Assembly (NCBI RefSeq): GCF_004005855.1
Contig: NZ_SACL01000001.1
Location: 186,001 to 250,000 of the forward strand
DNA from: Rhodovarius crocodyli
GTDB taxonomy: Bacteria > Pseudomonadota > Alphaproteobacteria > Acetobacterales > Acetobacteraceae
Length of the DNA: 64,000 nucleotides
Direction: 5' to 3'
Translations under genes and position numbers: made by a program
The notes under the pieces: generated by a model
Seen by the model: the letters and a program-made list of their open reading frames with translations, nothing else
The model's database searches: none
What the model was told of the DNA's origin: nothing
Part shown: one piece after another, positions 57,712 through 64,000 of the stretch
How the letters are laid out: each line of letters starts with the position of its first letter
How positions within the stretch are numbered: the stretch's first letter is position 1

Positions 57712-57725
57712 GATTTCATGACATC
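57712..57725. promoter_or_regulatory. 14-bp near-palindrome upstream of RTX gene
   Basis: GATTTCATGACATC differs by one base from the perfect palindrome at 48864-48877 and sits 105 bp upstream of the RTX start, in the 220-bp spacer between the RTX gene and grpE. Same-distance placement before two surface-related genes suggests a common operator. Confidence 0.45.
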
Positions 57726-57762
57726 GCAGCCTCACAGGCGCGCCCTTCCGCCCTTTCAAGGG

Positions 57763-57790
57763 CTTGTGACGGGGCGCCATGCCGCCTAGG
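57763..57790 (+). promoter_or_regulatory. Possible heat-shock (sigma-32) promoter of grpE
   Basis: CTTGTG (57763-57768) followed after 16 bp by CCTAGG (57785-57790) loosely resembles the alphaproteobacterial sigma-32 pattern (CTTGA, spacer, CCTATNT). It lies 38 bp before the grpE ATG. The match is weak. Confidence 0.3.
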
Positions 57791-57827
57791 TGATGGCCTG
57801 ACATCCACGCCCGCGCGACCATCCGCG

Positions 57828-58391
57828 ATGGAAACCATGACCGACACGAACCAGACGCCCCCCGAGGACAACCAGACCCCAGCCGAAGCGCAGACCGACG
57901 CGCAGGAACTGACCCCGGAACAGCGCATCCAGCAGCTGGCCGAGGAAGTGGCGGCCATGAAGGAAAAGTGGCTGCGCGCGGAGGCCGAGATGCAGAACCT
58001 GCGCGCCCGCTCGACGCGTGAGGTGCAGGATGCCCGCGCCTATGCCGTGCAGAAATTCGCCACCGACGTCGTGGAAGTGGCCGAGAACCTGCGCCGCGGC
58101 CTCTCTGCCCTGCCCGCCCCGGTCGAGGGCGAGGCCGAACTGCTGGGCAAGCTGCGCGGCGGCTTCGAGGGGGTGGAGAAGTCCTTCATCGCCACGCTGG
58201 AGCGCAACGGCATCAAGCGCGAGGACGCGACCGGCAAGGCCTTCGACCCCGAGCTGCACCAGGCGATGTCCGAGCAGCCGGCGCCCGAGGGCGTGGAGCC
58301 GGGTACCGTCATCCAGGCCTGGAGCTCCGCCTGGACGCTGAACGGGCGGCTGCTGCGCCCGGCCATGGTGGTGGTGGCGGCTAAGGCTTAG
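57828..58391 (+). CDS. grpE: Nucleotide exchange factor GrpE
   Basis: GrpE releases ADP from DnaK. The 187-residue protein has an acidic N-terminus (METMTDTNQTPPEDN), a long coiled coil (ELTPEQRIQQLAEEVAAMKEKWLRAEAEMQNLRARS), and the C-terminal beta domain with LERNGIKREDATGKAFDPELHQAMSEQ and GTVIQAWSSAWTLNGRLLRPAMV, which is diagnostic. ATG 57828 is chosen; ATG 57837 is an alternative. dnaK/dnaJ are not in the window. Its stop overlaps the convergent deoxyribosyltransferase stop. Confidence 0.96.
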   Translation: METMTDTNQTPPEDNQTPAEAQTDAQELTPEQRIQQLAEEVAAMKEKWLRAEAEMQNLRARSTREVQDARAYAVQKFATDVVEVAENLRRGLSALPAPVEGEAELLGKLRGGFEGVEKSFIATLERNGIKREDATGKAFDPELHQAMSEQPAPEGVEPGTVIQAWSSAWTLNGRLLRPAMVVVAAKA

Positions 58392-58861
58392 CCGCCAGCC
58401 GCCAGCCGCCGCAGGCAGGCCTCGAAGGCGCCCTCGCCCCGGAACACGGCGACGGCGCCGCCTTCCAGCATCAAATTGTCGGCCAGGCCGAAGGCCTCGA
58501 CCTGCATGCCGTCCGGCACCACGCGCGGGGCATAGTCCCGCGTCTCCTCGGTCCAGCCCAGCACCGGGCGGCCCAGGGCGCGCATGAACCCCATCTCCCA
58601 CGCCGTGCCGGCATCGGCCGAGGGGCCGCGGAAGGGCGTCATGTTCGCGATCATCGCGTCACAACCCCTGATATGCGCCTCATTGGCCAGGAAGATGCGC
58701 TGCCATTCCGGCGAATCGGCCGGGTAGAGCGGCGGCTCGGCAGGGTCGTCGAGCGGGAACACCCCTTCGAAGCCGAAGACGGCGCAGGCCGCCTTCAGCC
58801 GCGCGGCGCGTGCCGCGGCATCGGGGAAGAACACGTCGGGCCCGGCGAGATAGATGCGCAT
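58388..58861 (-). CDS. Nucleoside 2-deoxyribosyltransferase-like protein
   Basis: The 157-residue protein starts MRIYLAGPDVFFPDAA and contains IRGCDAMIANMTPFRG and the active-site ADAGTAWEMGFMRALGRPV with the nucleophilic glutamate, as in the nucleoside deoxyribosyltransferase family and its relatives. Lengths and motifs fit the family; actual substrates (nucleoside or hydrolysis of nucleotide) are not known. It overlaps the grpE stop by four bases and is divergent from the Bcr/CflA gene. Confidence 0.9.
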   Translation of the reverse strand: MRIYLAGPDVFFPDAAARAARLKAACAVFGFEGVFPLDDPAEPPLYPADSPEWQRIFLANEAHIRGCDAMIANMTPFRGPSADAGTAWEMGFMRALGRPVLGWTEETRDYAPRVVPDGMQVEAFGLADNLMLEGGAVAVFRGEGAFEACLRRLAAGG

Positions 58862-58994
58862 GAGGCCAGAAACCACGCCCGGGGGGATGCTTACAAGCCC
58901 GCGCCCAACCTCACACGTTCCGGTTGTGTACCGCCCGCCGCATTCCCGAGGCAGGGGGGTAGGCGCCGCCCGCATCGCGCCTATTGTGCGGTGC

Positions 58995-60146
58995 GTGAAC
59001 ACCCTTCCCCTGATCCTCGGCATGCTGGCCGCCTTCGCGCCGCTGTCCATCGACATGTACCTGCCGGCCATGCCCGAGATGGCGGCGGCGCTCGGCAGCG
59101 ACACCGCTTCCGCCCAGGTCACGGTCGCGGCCTATTTCCTCGGCATGGCCTGCGGGCAGATCGTCTATGGCCCGCTGATGGACCGGCACGGGCGCAAGGC
59201 GCCGCTGTATTTCGGCGTGGGGCTGTTCGTGCTGGCCTCCGTCGCGTGTTCCATGGCGGGCAGCCTGCCGCAGATGGTGGCCTTCCGCGTGCTGCAGGCG
59301 CTGGGCGGCTGCGCGGGCATGGTCGTCTCCCGCGCCGTCGTGCGGGACGTGGCGCATCTGCGCGACCCCGTGCGGCTGATGGGCCGGCTGATGCTGGTGA
59401 TGGGTGCCGCCCCCATGCTGGCGCCTTTCCTGGGCGGCCTGGTGGCCCATGTCGCCGGCTGGCGCGCCATCTTCCTGGTGCTGGCCTGTTTCGGGGGCCT
59501 GGCCCTGGCGATGGTGGCCTTCGTGCTGCCGGAGACCTTGCCCGAGGAGCGTCGCCGCCGCGTGCCCTTCTCCGCGGTGCTGACCGACTATGCCCGGCTG
59601 CTGACGGACTGGCGCATGCTGCGCCCGGGCCTGACCACCGGCTTCTGCTCCGGCGCCATGTTCGCCTACATCTCGGGCTCCCCCAGCGTGCTGATGGAGG
59701 TGCACGGCATCCCCGCCAGCCAGTTCGGCATCTGGTTCGGCCTCAACGCCTTCGGCCTGATCATGATGAGCCAGTTCACCGGCAAGCTGGCCGAGTGGCT
59801 GACGCGGGAAAAGCTGATCAGCTACCTCATGCTCATCCTGCTGGCCGATGCGGTGCTGCTGTTCGTGGCCAGCTGGCTGGGCGCGCCCTTCTTCGTCATC
59901 TTCGGCTGCCTGTTCGTCATCATGGCCTGCATGGGCATCGTCTTTCCGGTGAACACGGTGCTGGCCATGCAGCATTTCGCGCCGGTGGCGGGCACGGCCT
60001 CGGCCATCCTGGGCACATTGCAGTTCGGTATCGGTGCCGCGTCTGGCGTCGTTATGGGCGCCTGGAGCGACGGAACGGGCATGCCGATGGCATCCATGAT
60101 GGTCATCTGCTTCACGCTGGCGGCCCTGGTCTGGTTCCGCCGTTGA
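58995..60146 (+). CDS. Bcr/CflA-family multidrug MFS transporter
   Basis: The 383-residue protein has twelve helices and the family sequences LSIDMYLPAMPEMAAALG at the N-terminus and VYGPLMDRHGRKAPLYFG after helix 2, then RVLQALGGCAGMVVSRAVVRD, typical of the drug:H+ antiporter Bcr/CflA. GTG 58995 gives the normal length; the longer ATG frame from 58854 adds about 47 Pro/Arg-rich residues inside the divergent gene spacer. No strong ribosome-binding site is seen. A Bug-receptor gene follows after 33 bp. Confidence 0.93.
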   Translation: MNTLPLILGMLAAFAPLSIDMYLPAMPEMAAALGSDTASAQVTVAAYFLGMACGQIVYGPLMDRHGRKAPLYFGVGLFVLASVACSMAGSLPQMVAFRVLQALGGCAGMVVSRAVVRDVAHLRDPVRLMGRLMLVMGAAPMLAPFLGGLVAHVAGWRAIFLVLACFGGLALAMVAFVLPETLPEERRRRVPFSAVLTDYARLLTDWRMLRPGLTTGFCSGAMFAYISGSPSVLMEVHGIPASQFGIWFGLNAFGLIMMSQFTGKLAEWLTREKLISYLMLILLADAVLLFVASWLGAPFFVIFGCLFVIMACMGIVFPVNTVLAMQHFAPVAGTASAILGTLQFGIGAASGVVMGAWSDGTGMPMASMMVICFTLAALVWFRR

Positions 60147-60154
60147 CGATTGCG

Positions 60155-60180
60155 TGGGCGGGCCTCAGCTTGCCCGCCCA
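60155..60180 (+). promoter_or_regulatory. Hairpin covering the start of Bug receptor 4
   Basis: TGGGCGGG (60155-60162) pairs perfectly with CCCGCCCA (60173-60180), and the last base is the A of the receptor ATG. The leader has no clear purine-rich ribosome-binding site. The stem could be an intercistronic terminator/attenuator after the transporter or could limit translation of the receptor. Confidence 0.4.
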
Positions 60181-61154
60181 TGAACACGACCCGACGCGCC
60201 CTCGCGGGGCTGCTGGCCGCACCGGCCCTGGCACCCGCCTTCGCCGCCGCCCAGGCCCCCTACCCCACCCGGCCTATCCGCTTCGTCATTCCCTGGGCGC
60301 CCGGCGGCCTGAATGACCTGGTGGCGCGCTTCATCAATGAGCGCGTGGGCCAGCGCCTGGGCCAGAACATCGTCAACGACTTCAAGCCCGGCGCCGGCAG
60401 CCGCATCGGCGTGGGTGAGATCGTGCGCGCCGCCCCCGACGGCTACACCATCGGCATGGGCAACCTCGGCCCGCTGACCATCTTCCCGAACCTGGACCGC
60501 AACCCGCAATACAACGTGCTGCGCGACATCGCGCCGATCTGCATGTTCGCGGCCTCGCCCCTCGTGCTGGTGGTGAACAAGGACCTGCCGGTGAACAATG
60601 TGGCGGAACTGATCGCCTATACGCGCAGCCGGCCCGGCGGCCTCAACTACGGCTCGGTCGGGGTGGGCACCGCCCAGCACCTGCTGTTCGAGATGATGGG
60701 CACGGGCCGGAACCTGTCCATGACGCATGTGCCCTATCGCGGTGTCTCGGACAGCATGGTGGCCATCATGTCCAATGACGTGCAGGCCTTCTTCGACGCG
60801 CTGCCCAGCATGCTGTCGCCCATCCGCCAGGGCCAGGTGAAGCCCATCGCGGTGACGACGCCCGAGCGCGTGCCCCACCTGCCCGACGTGCCGACGATGA
60901 AGGAACAGGGCATCGATATCGAGGTGGTGACCTGGTACGGGCTGATCGCCCCCAAGGCGACGCCGGACGCCATCCAGTCCCGGCTGTACGATGCCTATAC
61001 CGGCGTGGGGCGTGAGCCCGCGACCCAGACCTTCCTGGCGGAACAGGGGCTGATCTTCCTGGAGAACGCGCCCGGCGAATTCGCGCGGCGGATGGGGCCG
61101 GAGACGGAGCGTTGGGGGAAGATCATCAGGGATCATAACATCACCCTGGATTGA
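60180..61154 (+). CDS. Bug-family (tripartite tricarboxylate) substrate-binding protein 4
   Basis: The 324-residue precursor has a signal TRRALAGLLAAPALAPAFAAAQA. The mature part has the family motifs IRFVIPWAPGGLNDLVARFIN, VNDFKPGAGSRIGVGEIVRAA, YGSVGVGTAQHLLFEMMG, THVPYRGVSDSMVAIMSND and PDVPTMKEQGIDIEVVTWYGL. It is the last gene on the plus strand before the convergent pts genes, 33 bp after the Bcr/CflA gene. Confidence 0.93.
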   Translation: MNTTRRALAGLLAAPALAPAFAAAQAPYPTRPIRFVIPWAPGGLNDLVARFINERVGQRLGQNIVNDFKPGAGSRIGVGEIVRAAPDGYTIGMGNLGPLTIFPNLDRNPQYNVLRDIAPICMFAASPLVLVVNKDLPVNNVAELIAYTRSRPGGLNYGSVGVGTAQHLLFEMMGTGRNLSMTHVPYRGVSDSMVAIMSNDVQAFFDALPSMLSPIRQGQVKPIAVTTPERVPHLPDVPTMKEQGIDIEVVTWYGLIAPKATPDAIQSRLYDAYTGVGREPATQTFLAEQGLIFLENAPGEFARRMGPETERWGKIIRDHNITLD

Positions 61155-61184
61155 TGTTCTTTTTTGGCAGTTTTAGGCTGCGCC

Positions 61185-61248
61185 GGAGGTGAAGGGGGCC
61201 CTTCACCTCCATGCCAATCGTCAACTTCTTTTCCTTCAGAAAAAGAAG
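61185..61248. terminator. Two stem-loops between convergent Bug receptor 4 and ptsI
   Basis: GGAGGTGAAG (61185-61194) pairs with CTTCACCTCC (61201-61210), extended by a GGG/CCC centre. A second AT-rich stem pairs CTTCTTTT (61225-61232) with AAAAGAAG (61241-61248). Together they fill the 100-bp spacer and look like a bidirectional terminator pair. Confidence 0.55.
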
Positions 61249-61254
61249 AAGTCC

Positions 61255-63147
61255 TTACAGCTTCTCCGCCGCGAACGCCTCGACCAGTTCCCTGATCCGC
61301 TGCGGGTCGCTCTGTTCCATCACCCGCCGCGCCAAGCGCGCGCAATCGTCGATGGTCAGCCCACGCACCGCCTGTTTCACGCGCGGGATGGAGCTGGCGT
61401 TCATCGACAGGCTGCGCAGGCCGAGGCCCATCAGCAACGGCACGAACTTGGCATTGCCCGCCATCTCGCCGCAGACGCTGACGGGCATGCGCATGCGCAG
61501 CGCGGCCTCGGTCGCGAACTGCACCAGGCGCAGCACGGCGGGGTGCAGCGAGTCATACAGATGCGCCACCTCGGTTTCGGCGCGGTCCACCGCCAGCGTG
61601 TACATCGCCAGGTCATTGGTGCCGATCGAGAAGAAATCGGCCTCCAGCGCGATGGCATCGGCCGCCAGGGCGGCGCCCGGCGTCTCGATCATCACGCCCA
61701 GCGGCGGCAGCTTCTCGGGCAGGGTCTCACCGCGGCGGCGCAGGCGCTTGGCCACGCGCTCATAGATGTCGCGCGCCTGGGCCACCTCCTGCGGGATGGT
61801 CACCATGGGCAGCATCACGCGCACCGGGCCACGCACGGCCACACGCAGGATGGCGGCGAACTGCTCCTCCAGCAGCTCCGGCTTCTTCAGCAGCAGCCGC
61901 AACCCGCGCAGGCCCAGGGCCGGGTTCGGCCCGCCGGGCGCCGGCACGCCCTCGCCCAGCGCCTCCATGTCCTTCTCGCCGCCCCAGTCCAGCACGCGGA
62001 TGGTCACGGCATCGCCGCCCATCGCCTCGACGATGGAGCGGTAGGCGTCGAACTGGGCGTTCTCGTCCGGCAGGCTGTCTCGGTTCAGGAACAGGAACTC
62101 GCTGCGCAGCAGGCCGATGCCCTGCGCACCCGCCTGGGCGATCAGCGGCAGCTCCGCCGGGATCTCCAGATTGGCCTGCAGCTCCAGCAGCTCGCCATCC
62201 GTGGTCTCGGCCGGCAGGCGGCGCAGCTTGGACAGCTTGGCCCGTTCGCGGGCATAGGCCGCGACCTTGTCCTTGGCACTGGCCAGCGTGGCCTCGCCGG
62301 GGTGCAGGGCGATGGTGCCGGCGCCGCCGTCCAGCACGGCGAAATCGCCGCGCTTGGCGGCCTCCGTCAGGCCCGCGCAGCCGACGATCGAGGGGATGCC
62401 CAGCGCGCGCAGCATGATGGCCGTGTGGCCGTCCGCGCCGCCGTCATCGGTCGCGACACCCGCAATGCGTGAGGGGTCGAGCAGCGCCGCATCGGCAGGC
62501 GTCAGTTCCTCCGCCACCAGGATGGCGCCTTGCGGCACCTCCTTGAAGGAGCGGAAGGGCGTGGCCGTCAGGTGCCGGATCAGGCGGCGCGCGATCTCGC
62601 GCACCTCGCCCGCGCGGCGCAGCAGGCCGGACTTGTCGTCGTCCTTGGCGTTCAGGATGACGGCCGCGATTTCCTCGCTCTCGTCCAGAACGGCGGTCTC
62701 TGCCGACAGAAGGGCATCGCCGATGCGCTTGCGGGCGCCGCGCAGCAGGCGCGAATTGCCCAGCATCATCAGATAGGCATCGAGCAGGGGCGCCAGCTCG
62801 TCCTCGGCTTCCTCGGGCAGGATGGCCAGGCGGGACTTCAGCTTCGTCACCTGCTTGCGCGCGGTGGCGGCGGCGCTGTTCAGGCGCTCGCGCTCGATCT
62901 CCACATGCTCGGCCTGGATGGCGCGGCGCGGGGCCTCGGCGGTGGGCTCGGTGGTGTCGTAGATGGTGCCGATGGCCATGCCGGGCGCCACCGGAATGCC
63001 GCGGTACAGCGCCTCCTTCGGCGCCTTCTTGGCGGGCTTGGCCTTGGACGGGGCGGGGGGCGCCGCTTCCACCGCCTTCACGGCGGGCTTGGCCTCGGGC
63101 TTCGTCTCGGGCTTGGGTTCTGGCTTGGCCTCGACCTTGGGCGGCAT
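61255..63147 (-). CDS. ptsI: Phosphoenolpyruvate-protein phosphotransferase (PTS enzyme I)
   Basis: Enzyme I transfers phosphate from PEP to HPr. The 630-residue protein starts with about 50 residues rich in Lys, Pro, Ala and Glu, then LYRGIPVAPGMAIG. The phosphohistidine motif is GGADGHTAIMLRALGIPSIVG (H241). The PEP-binding barrel has GIGLLRSEFLFLNRD, RVLDWGGEKDME and FFSIGTNDLAMYTLAVDR, and the active Cys sits in CGEMAGN (C559). It has no GAF domain, so it is PtsI- rather than PtsP-like. No sugar permease is nearby; with HPr and EIIA-Man it forms a regulatory PTS. Confidence 0.95.
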   Translation of the reverse strand: MPPKVEAKPEPKPETKPEAKPAVKAVEAAPPAPSKAKPAKKAPKEALYRGIPVAPGMAIGTIYDTTEPTAEAPRRAIQAEHVEIERERLNSAAATARKQVTKLKSRLAILPEEAEDELAPLLDAYLMMLGNSRLLRGARKRIGDALLSAETAVLDESEEIAAVILNAKDDDKSGLLRRAGEVREIARRLIRHLTATPFRSFKEVPQGAILVAEELTPADAALLDPSRIAGVATDDGGADGHTAIMLRALGIPSIVGCAGLTEAAKRGDFAVLDGGAGTIALHPGEATLASAKDKVAAYARERAKLSKLRRLPAETTDGELLELQANLEIPAELPLIAQAGAQGIGLLRSEFLFLNRDSLPDENAQFDAYRSIVEAMGGDAVTIRVLDWGGEKDMEALGEGVPAPGGPNPALGLRGLRLLLKKPELLEEQFAAILRVAVRGPVRVMLPMVTIPQEVAQARDIYERVAKRLRRRGETLPEKLPPLGVMIETPGAALAADAIALEADFFSIGTNDLAMYTLAVDRAETEVAHLYDSLHPAVLRLVQFATEAALRMRMPVSVCGEMAGNAKFVPLLMGLGLRSLSMNASSIPRVKQAVRGLTIDDCARLARRVMEQSDPQRIRELVEAFAAEKL

Positions 63148-63227
63148 CGTCTGTTCCGGTTCAGGGCGCGGGCGCAGCAGGCGTCGCTCACGCAGTCACA
63201 TGACAGCCCGGAGGAAAGGCTCCGGGG

Positions 63228-63578
63228 TTAGTCCTCGTGGAAGCCCGCTTCCACCAGCCCCGCCACGGCTTCCAGGGCCTCCTTCGCGTCCCAGCCCTCG
63301 GCGGTGATCTCGACTTCCGTCCCCTTGCCGGCACCCAGCATCATCAGCCCCATGATGGAACAGGCGGGCACCGCCTCTCCGTCACGGACGACGTGCATGC
63401 ACGCGGAAAAGCGCTCCGCCTCGCTGACCAGCTTGGCGGCGGCGCGGGCGTGCAGCCCGCGGGAATTGATGATCTGAACCTTGCGCTTCAGCACATGGGC
63501 CCCCGGCATCTCAGGACAGTTGCAATCCTGCCCGGAGAATATGGCGCCAGTTGGGTCACTATTGATGTTCTGATCCAT
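63228..63578 (-). CDS. ptsH: HPr-family phosphocarrier protein
   Basis: HPr relays phosphate from enzyme I to EIIA-Man. The domain VQIINSRGLHARAAAKLV has the phosphorylated His (H43 here) and the regulatory serine region VPACSIMGLMMLGAGKG (S74). The final KEALEAVAGLVEAGF is the C-terminal helix. The reading frame has 25 extra N-terminal residues including CNC; a shorter start at 63509 would give a standard 92-residue HPr. I list the longer one because a purine-rich run is near, but it is uncertain. Confidence 0.9.
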   Translation of the reverse strand: MDQNINSDPTGAIFSGQDCNCPEMPGAHVLKRKVQIINSRGLHARAAAKLVSEAERFSACMHVVRDGEAVPACSIMGLMMLGAGKGTEVEITAEGWDAKEALEAVAGLVEAGFHED

Positions 63579-63627
63579 CACTTTCCGTTCCCCCGTGTAA
63601 CGTCAGCTGCCATGCCGGCCACCTTGG

Positions 63628-64000
63628 TCATCCCCCTTGGCAGACAGGCTTCCCCGGCCCGTCGCCACCGGCGGTGATGTACTTGCGCCCCGCCTGTACC
63701 GCATGGTCGATGCATTCGCCCAGCGGTTCCACGCTGCGCAGCTTGGCCAGCTTCACCAGCATGGGCAGGTTGGCGCCGGCCACCACCTTCACCTTCCCGT
63801 TCGCCAGGGACAAGGCCAGGTTGGAAGGCGTGCCGCCCAGGATGTCCGTGATCAGCACCACGCCGTCACCGTCATCGACCGAGCCGATGCTTTCCTTGAT
63901 CTGGCTGCGCTGGGTTTCCATGTCGTCGTCCGGGCCGATGCACACGGTTGCAACCCCGCGCTGCGGGCCCACGACATGTTCCATGGCCAACCGCAGTTCC
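63628..64000 (-). CDS. PTS EIIA-Man family protein (N-terminus outside window)
   Basis: This is the C-terminal part of an EIIA-Man domain; the frame runs off the right edge, and the phosphorylated His near residue 10 would lie outside the window. The visible part has AMEHVVGPQRGVATV, VVLITDILGGTPSNLALSLANGKVKVVAGANLPMLVKLA, typical of the fold, and a short C-terminal tail (GPGKPVCQGG). It precedes HPr and enzyme I in transcription order (EIIA-HPr-EI), the usual arrangement of the alphaproteobacterial regulatory PTS that talks to HPr kinase and global control. Confidence 0.92.
   Translation of the reverse strand, partial: ELRLAMEHVVGPQRGVATVCIGPDDDMETQRSQIKESIGSVDDGDGVVLITDILGGTPSNLALSLANGKVKVVAGANLPMLVKLAKLRSVEPLGECIDHAVQAGRKYITAGGDGPGKPVCQGG

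Noticed and set aside
55556-57721. 721-codon plus-strand frame
   Set aside because: Antisense to the RTX gene. Its repetitive Val/Ala/Asp pattern simply mirrors the RTX and beta-helix repeats.

Overview
The window is GC-rich, gene-dense chromosomal DNA of an alphaproteobacterium. Gene content and style point to Rhodospirillales/Acetobacteraceae, perhaps a Roseomonas-like genus. The reasons are very high GC with long open antisense frames, chains of ATGA/GTGA stop-start overlaps, four orphan Bug-type (tripartite tricarboxylate receptor) binding proteins, glcDEF, ruvCAB joined to ybgC-tolQRAB, and an EIIA-Man/HPr/EI regulatory PTS. The genus is inference. No rRNA, tRNA, CRISPR array, insertion sequence or phage gene was recognised.

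Layout. 1-3.3 kb: the end of a kynureninase-like PLP enzyme overlapping pdxA-pdxJ (vitamin B6 synthesis), then a proline-rich membrane protein. 3.3-6.7 kb: alaS overlapping a 2OG-Fe(II) oxygenase. 6.7-9.8 kb: a Wzm-Wzt polysaccharide ABC exporter with a GT2 glycosyltransferase. 9.8-13 kb: a DUF429-like protein overlapping the start of a cytochrome b561, a 40-residue membrane protein, and mobA-fdhD. 13-16 kb: a Wzz-like protein, an O-antigen ligase/polymerase-like protein and a phosphoglycosyl transferase, then a stress protein. 16.3-21 kb: a YitT-like membrane protein, glcFED, a parS-like site, and rpmJ with a clear promoter and terminator. 21-25.6 kb: a GNAT protein, rpoD and dnaG. 25.6-35 kb: kup, then the tolB-A-R-Q-ybgC-ruvB-A-C-yebC block on the minus strand. 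35-40 kb: a PPOX flavoprotein with tandem upstream repeats, a lipoprotein, a GlxA-type regulator, an SDR, a MetX-like hydrolase and a class II aldolase. 40.5-45.3 kb: a solute-binding protein, a small AtzG-like subunit and two amidases. 45.4-48.8 kb: a methyltransferase and a two-domain glycosyltransferase. 48.9-55.5 kb: Bug receptors with an MFS carrier, an HdeD-fusion protein and an alpha/beta hydrolase. 55.5-58.9 kb: a 705-residue RTX protein divergent from grpE, then a deoxyribosyltransferase-like protein. 59-61.2 kb: a Bcr/CflA-like transporter and a fourth Bug receptor. 61.2-64 kb: ptsI, an HPr gene and a truncated EIIA-Man gene.

The strongest unexplained signal is a pair of homologous intergenic elements of about 240-250 bp (25607-25855 and 40253-40491). 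Each has three hairpins on each side of an AT-richer core, three copies of a GGCRCC-centred motif and an identical 32-bp block. Other leads are a parS-like site (20847-20862), two almost identical 14-bp palindromes about 105-110 bp upstream of two cell-surface genes, a 20-bp-spaced tandem repeat in front of the PPOX gene, an HdeD domain fused to a possible permuted papain-like domain, and an AtzE/AtzG-like amidase locus.
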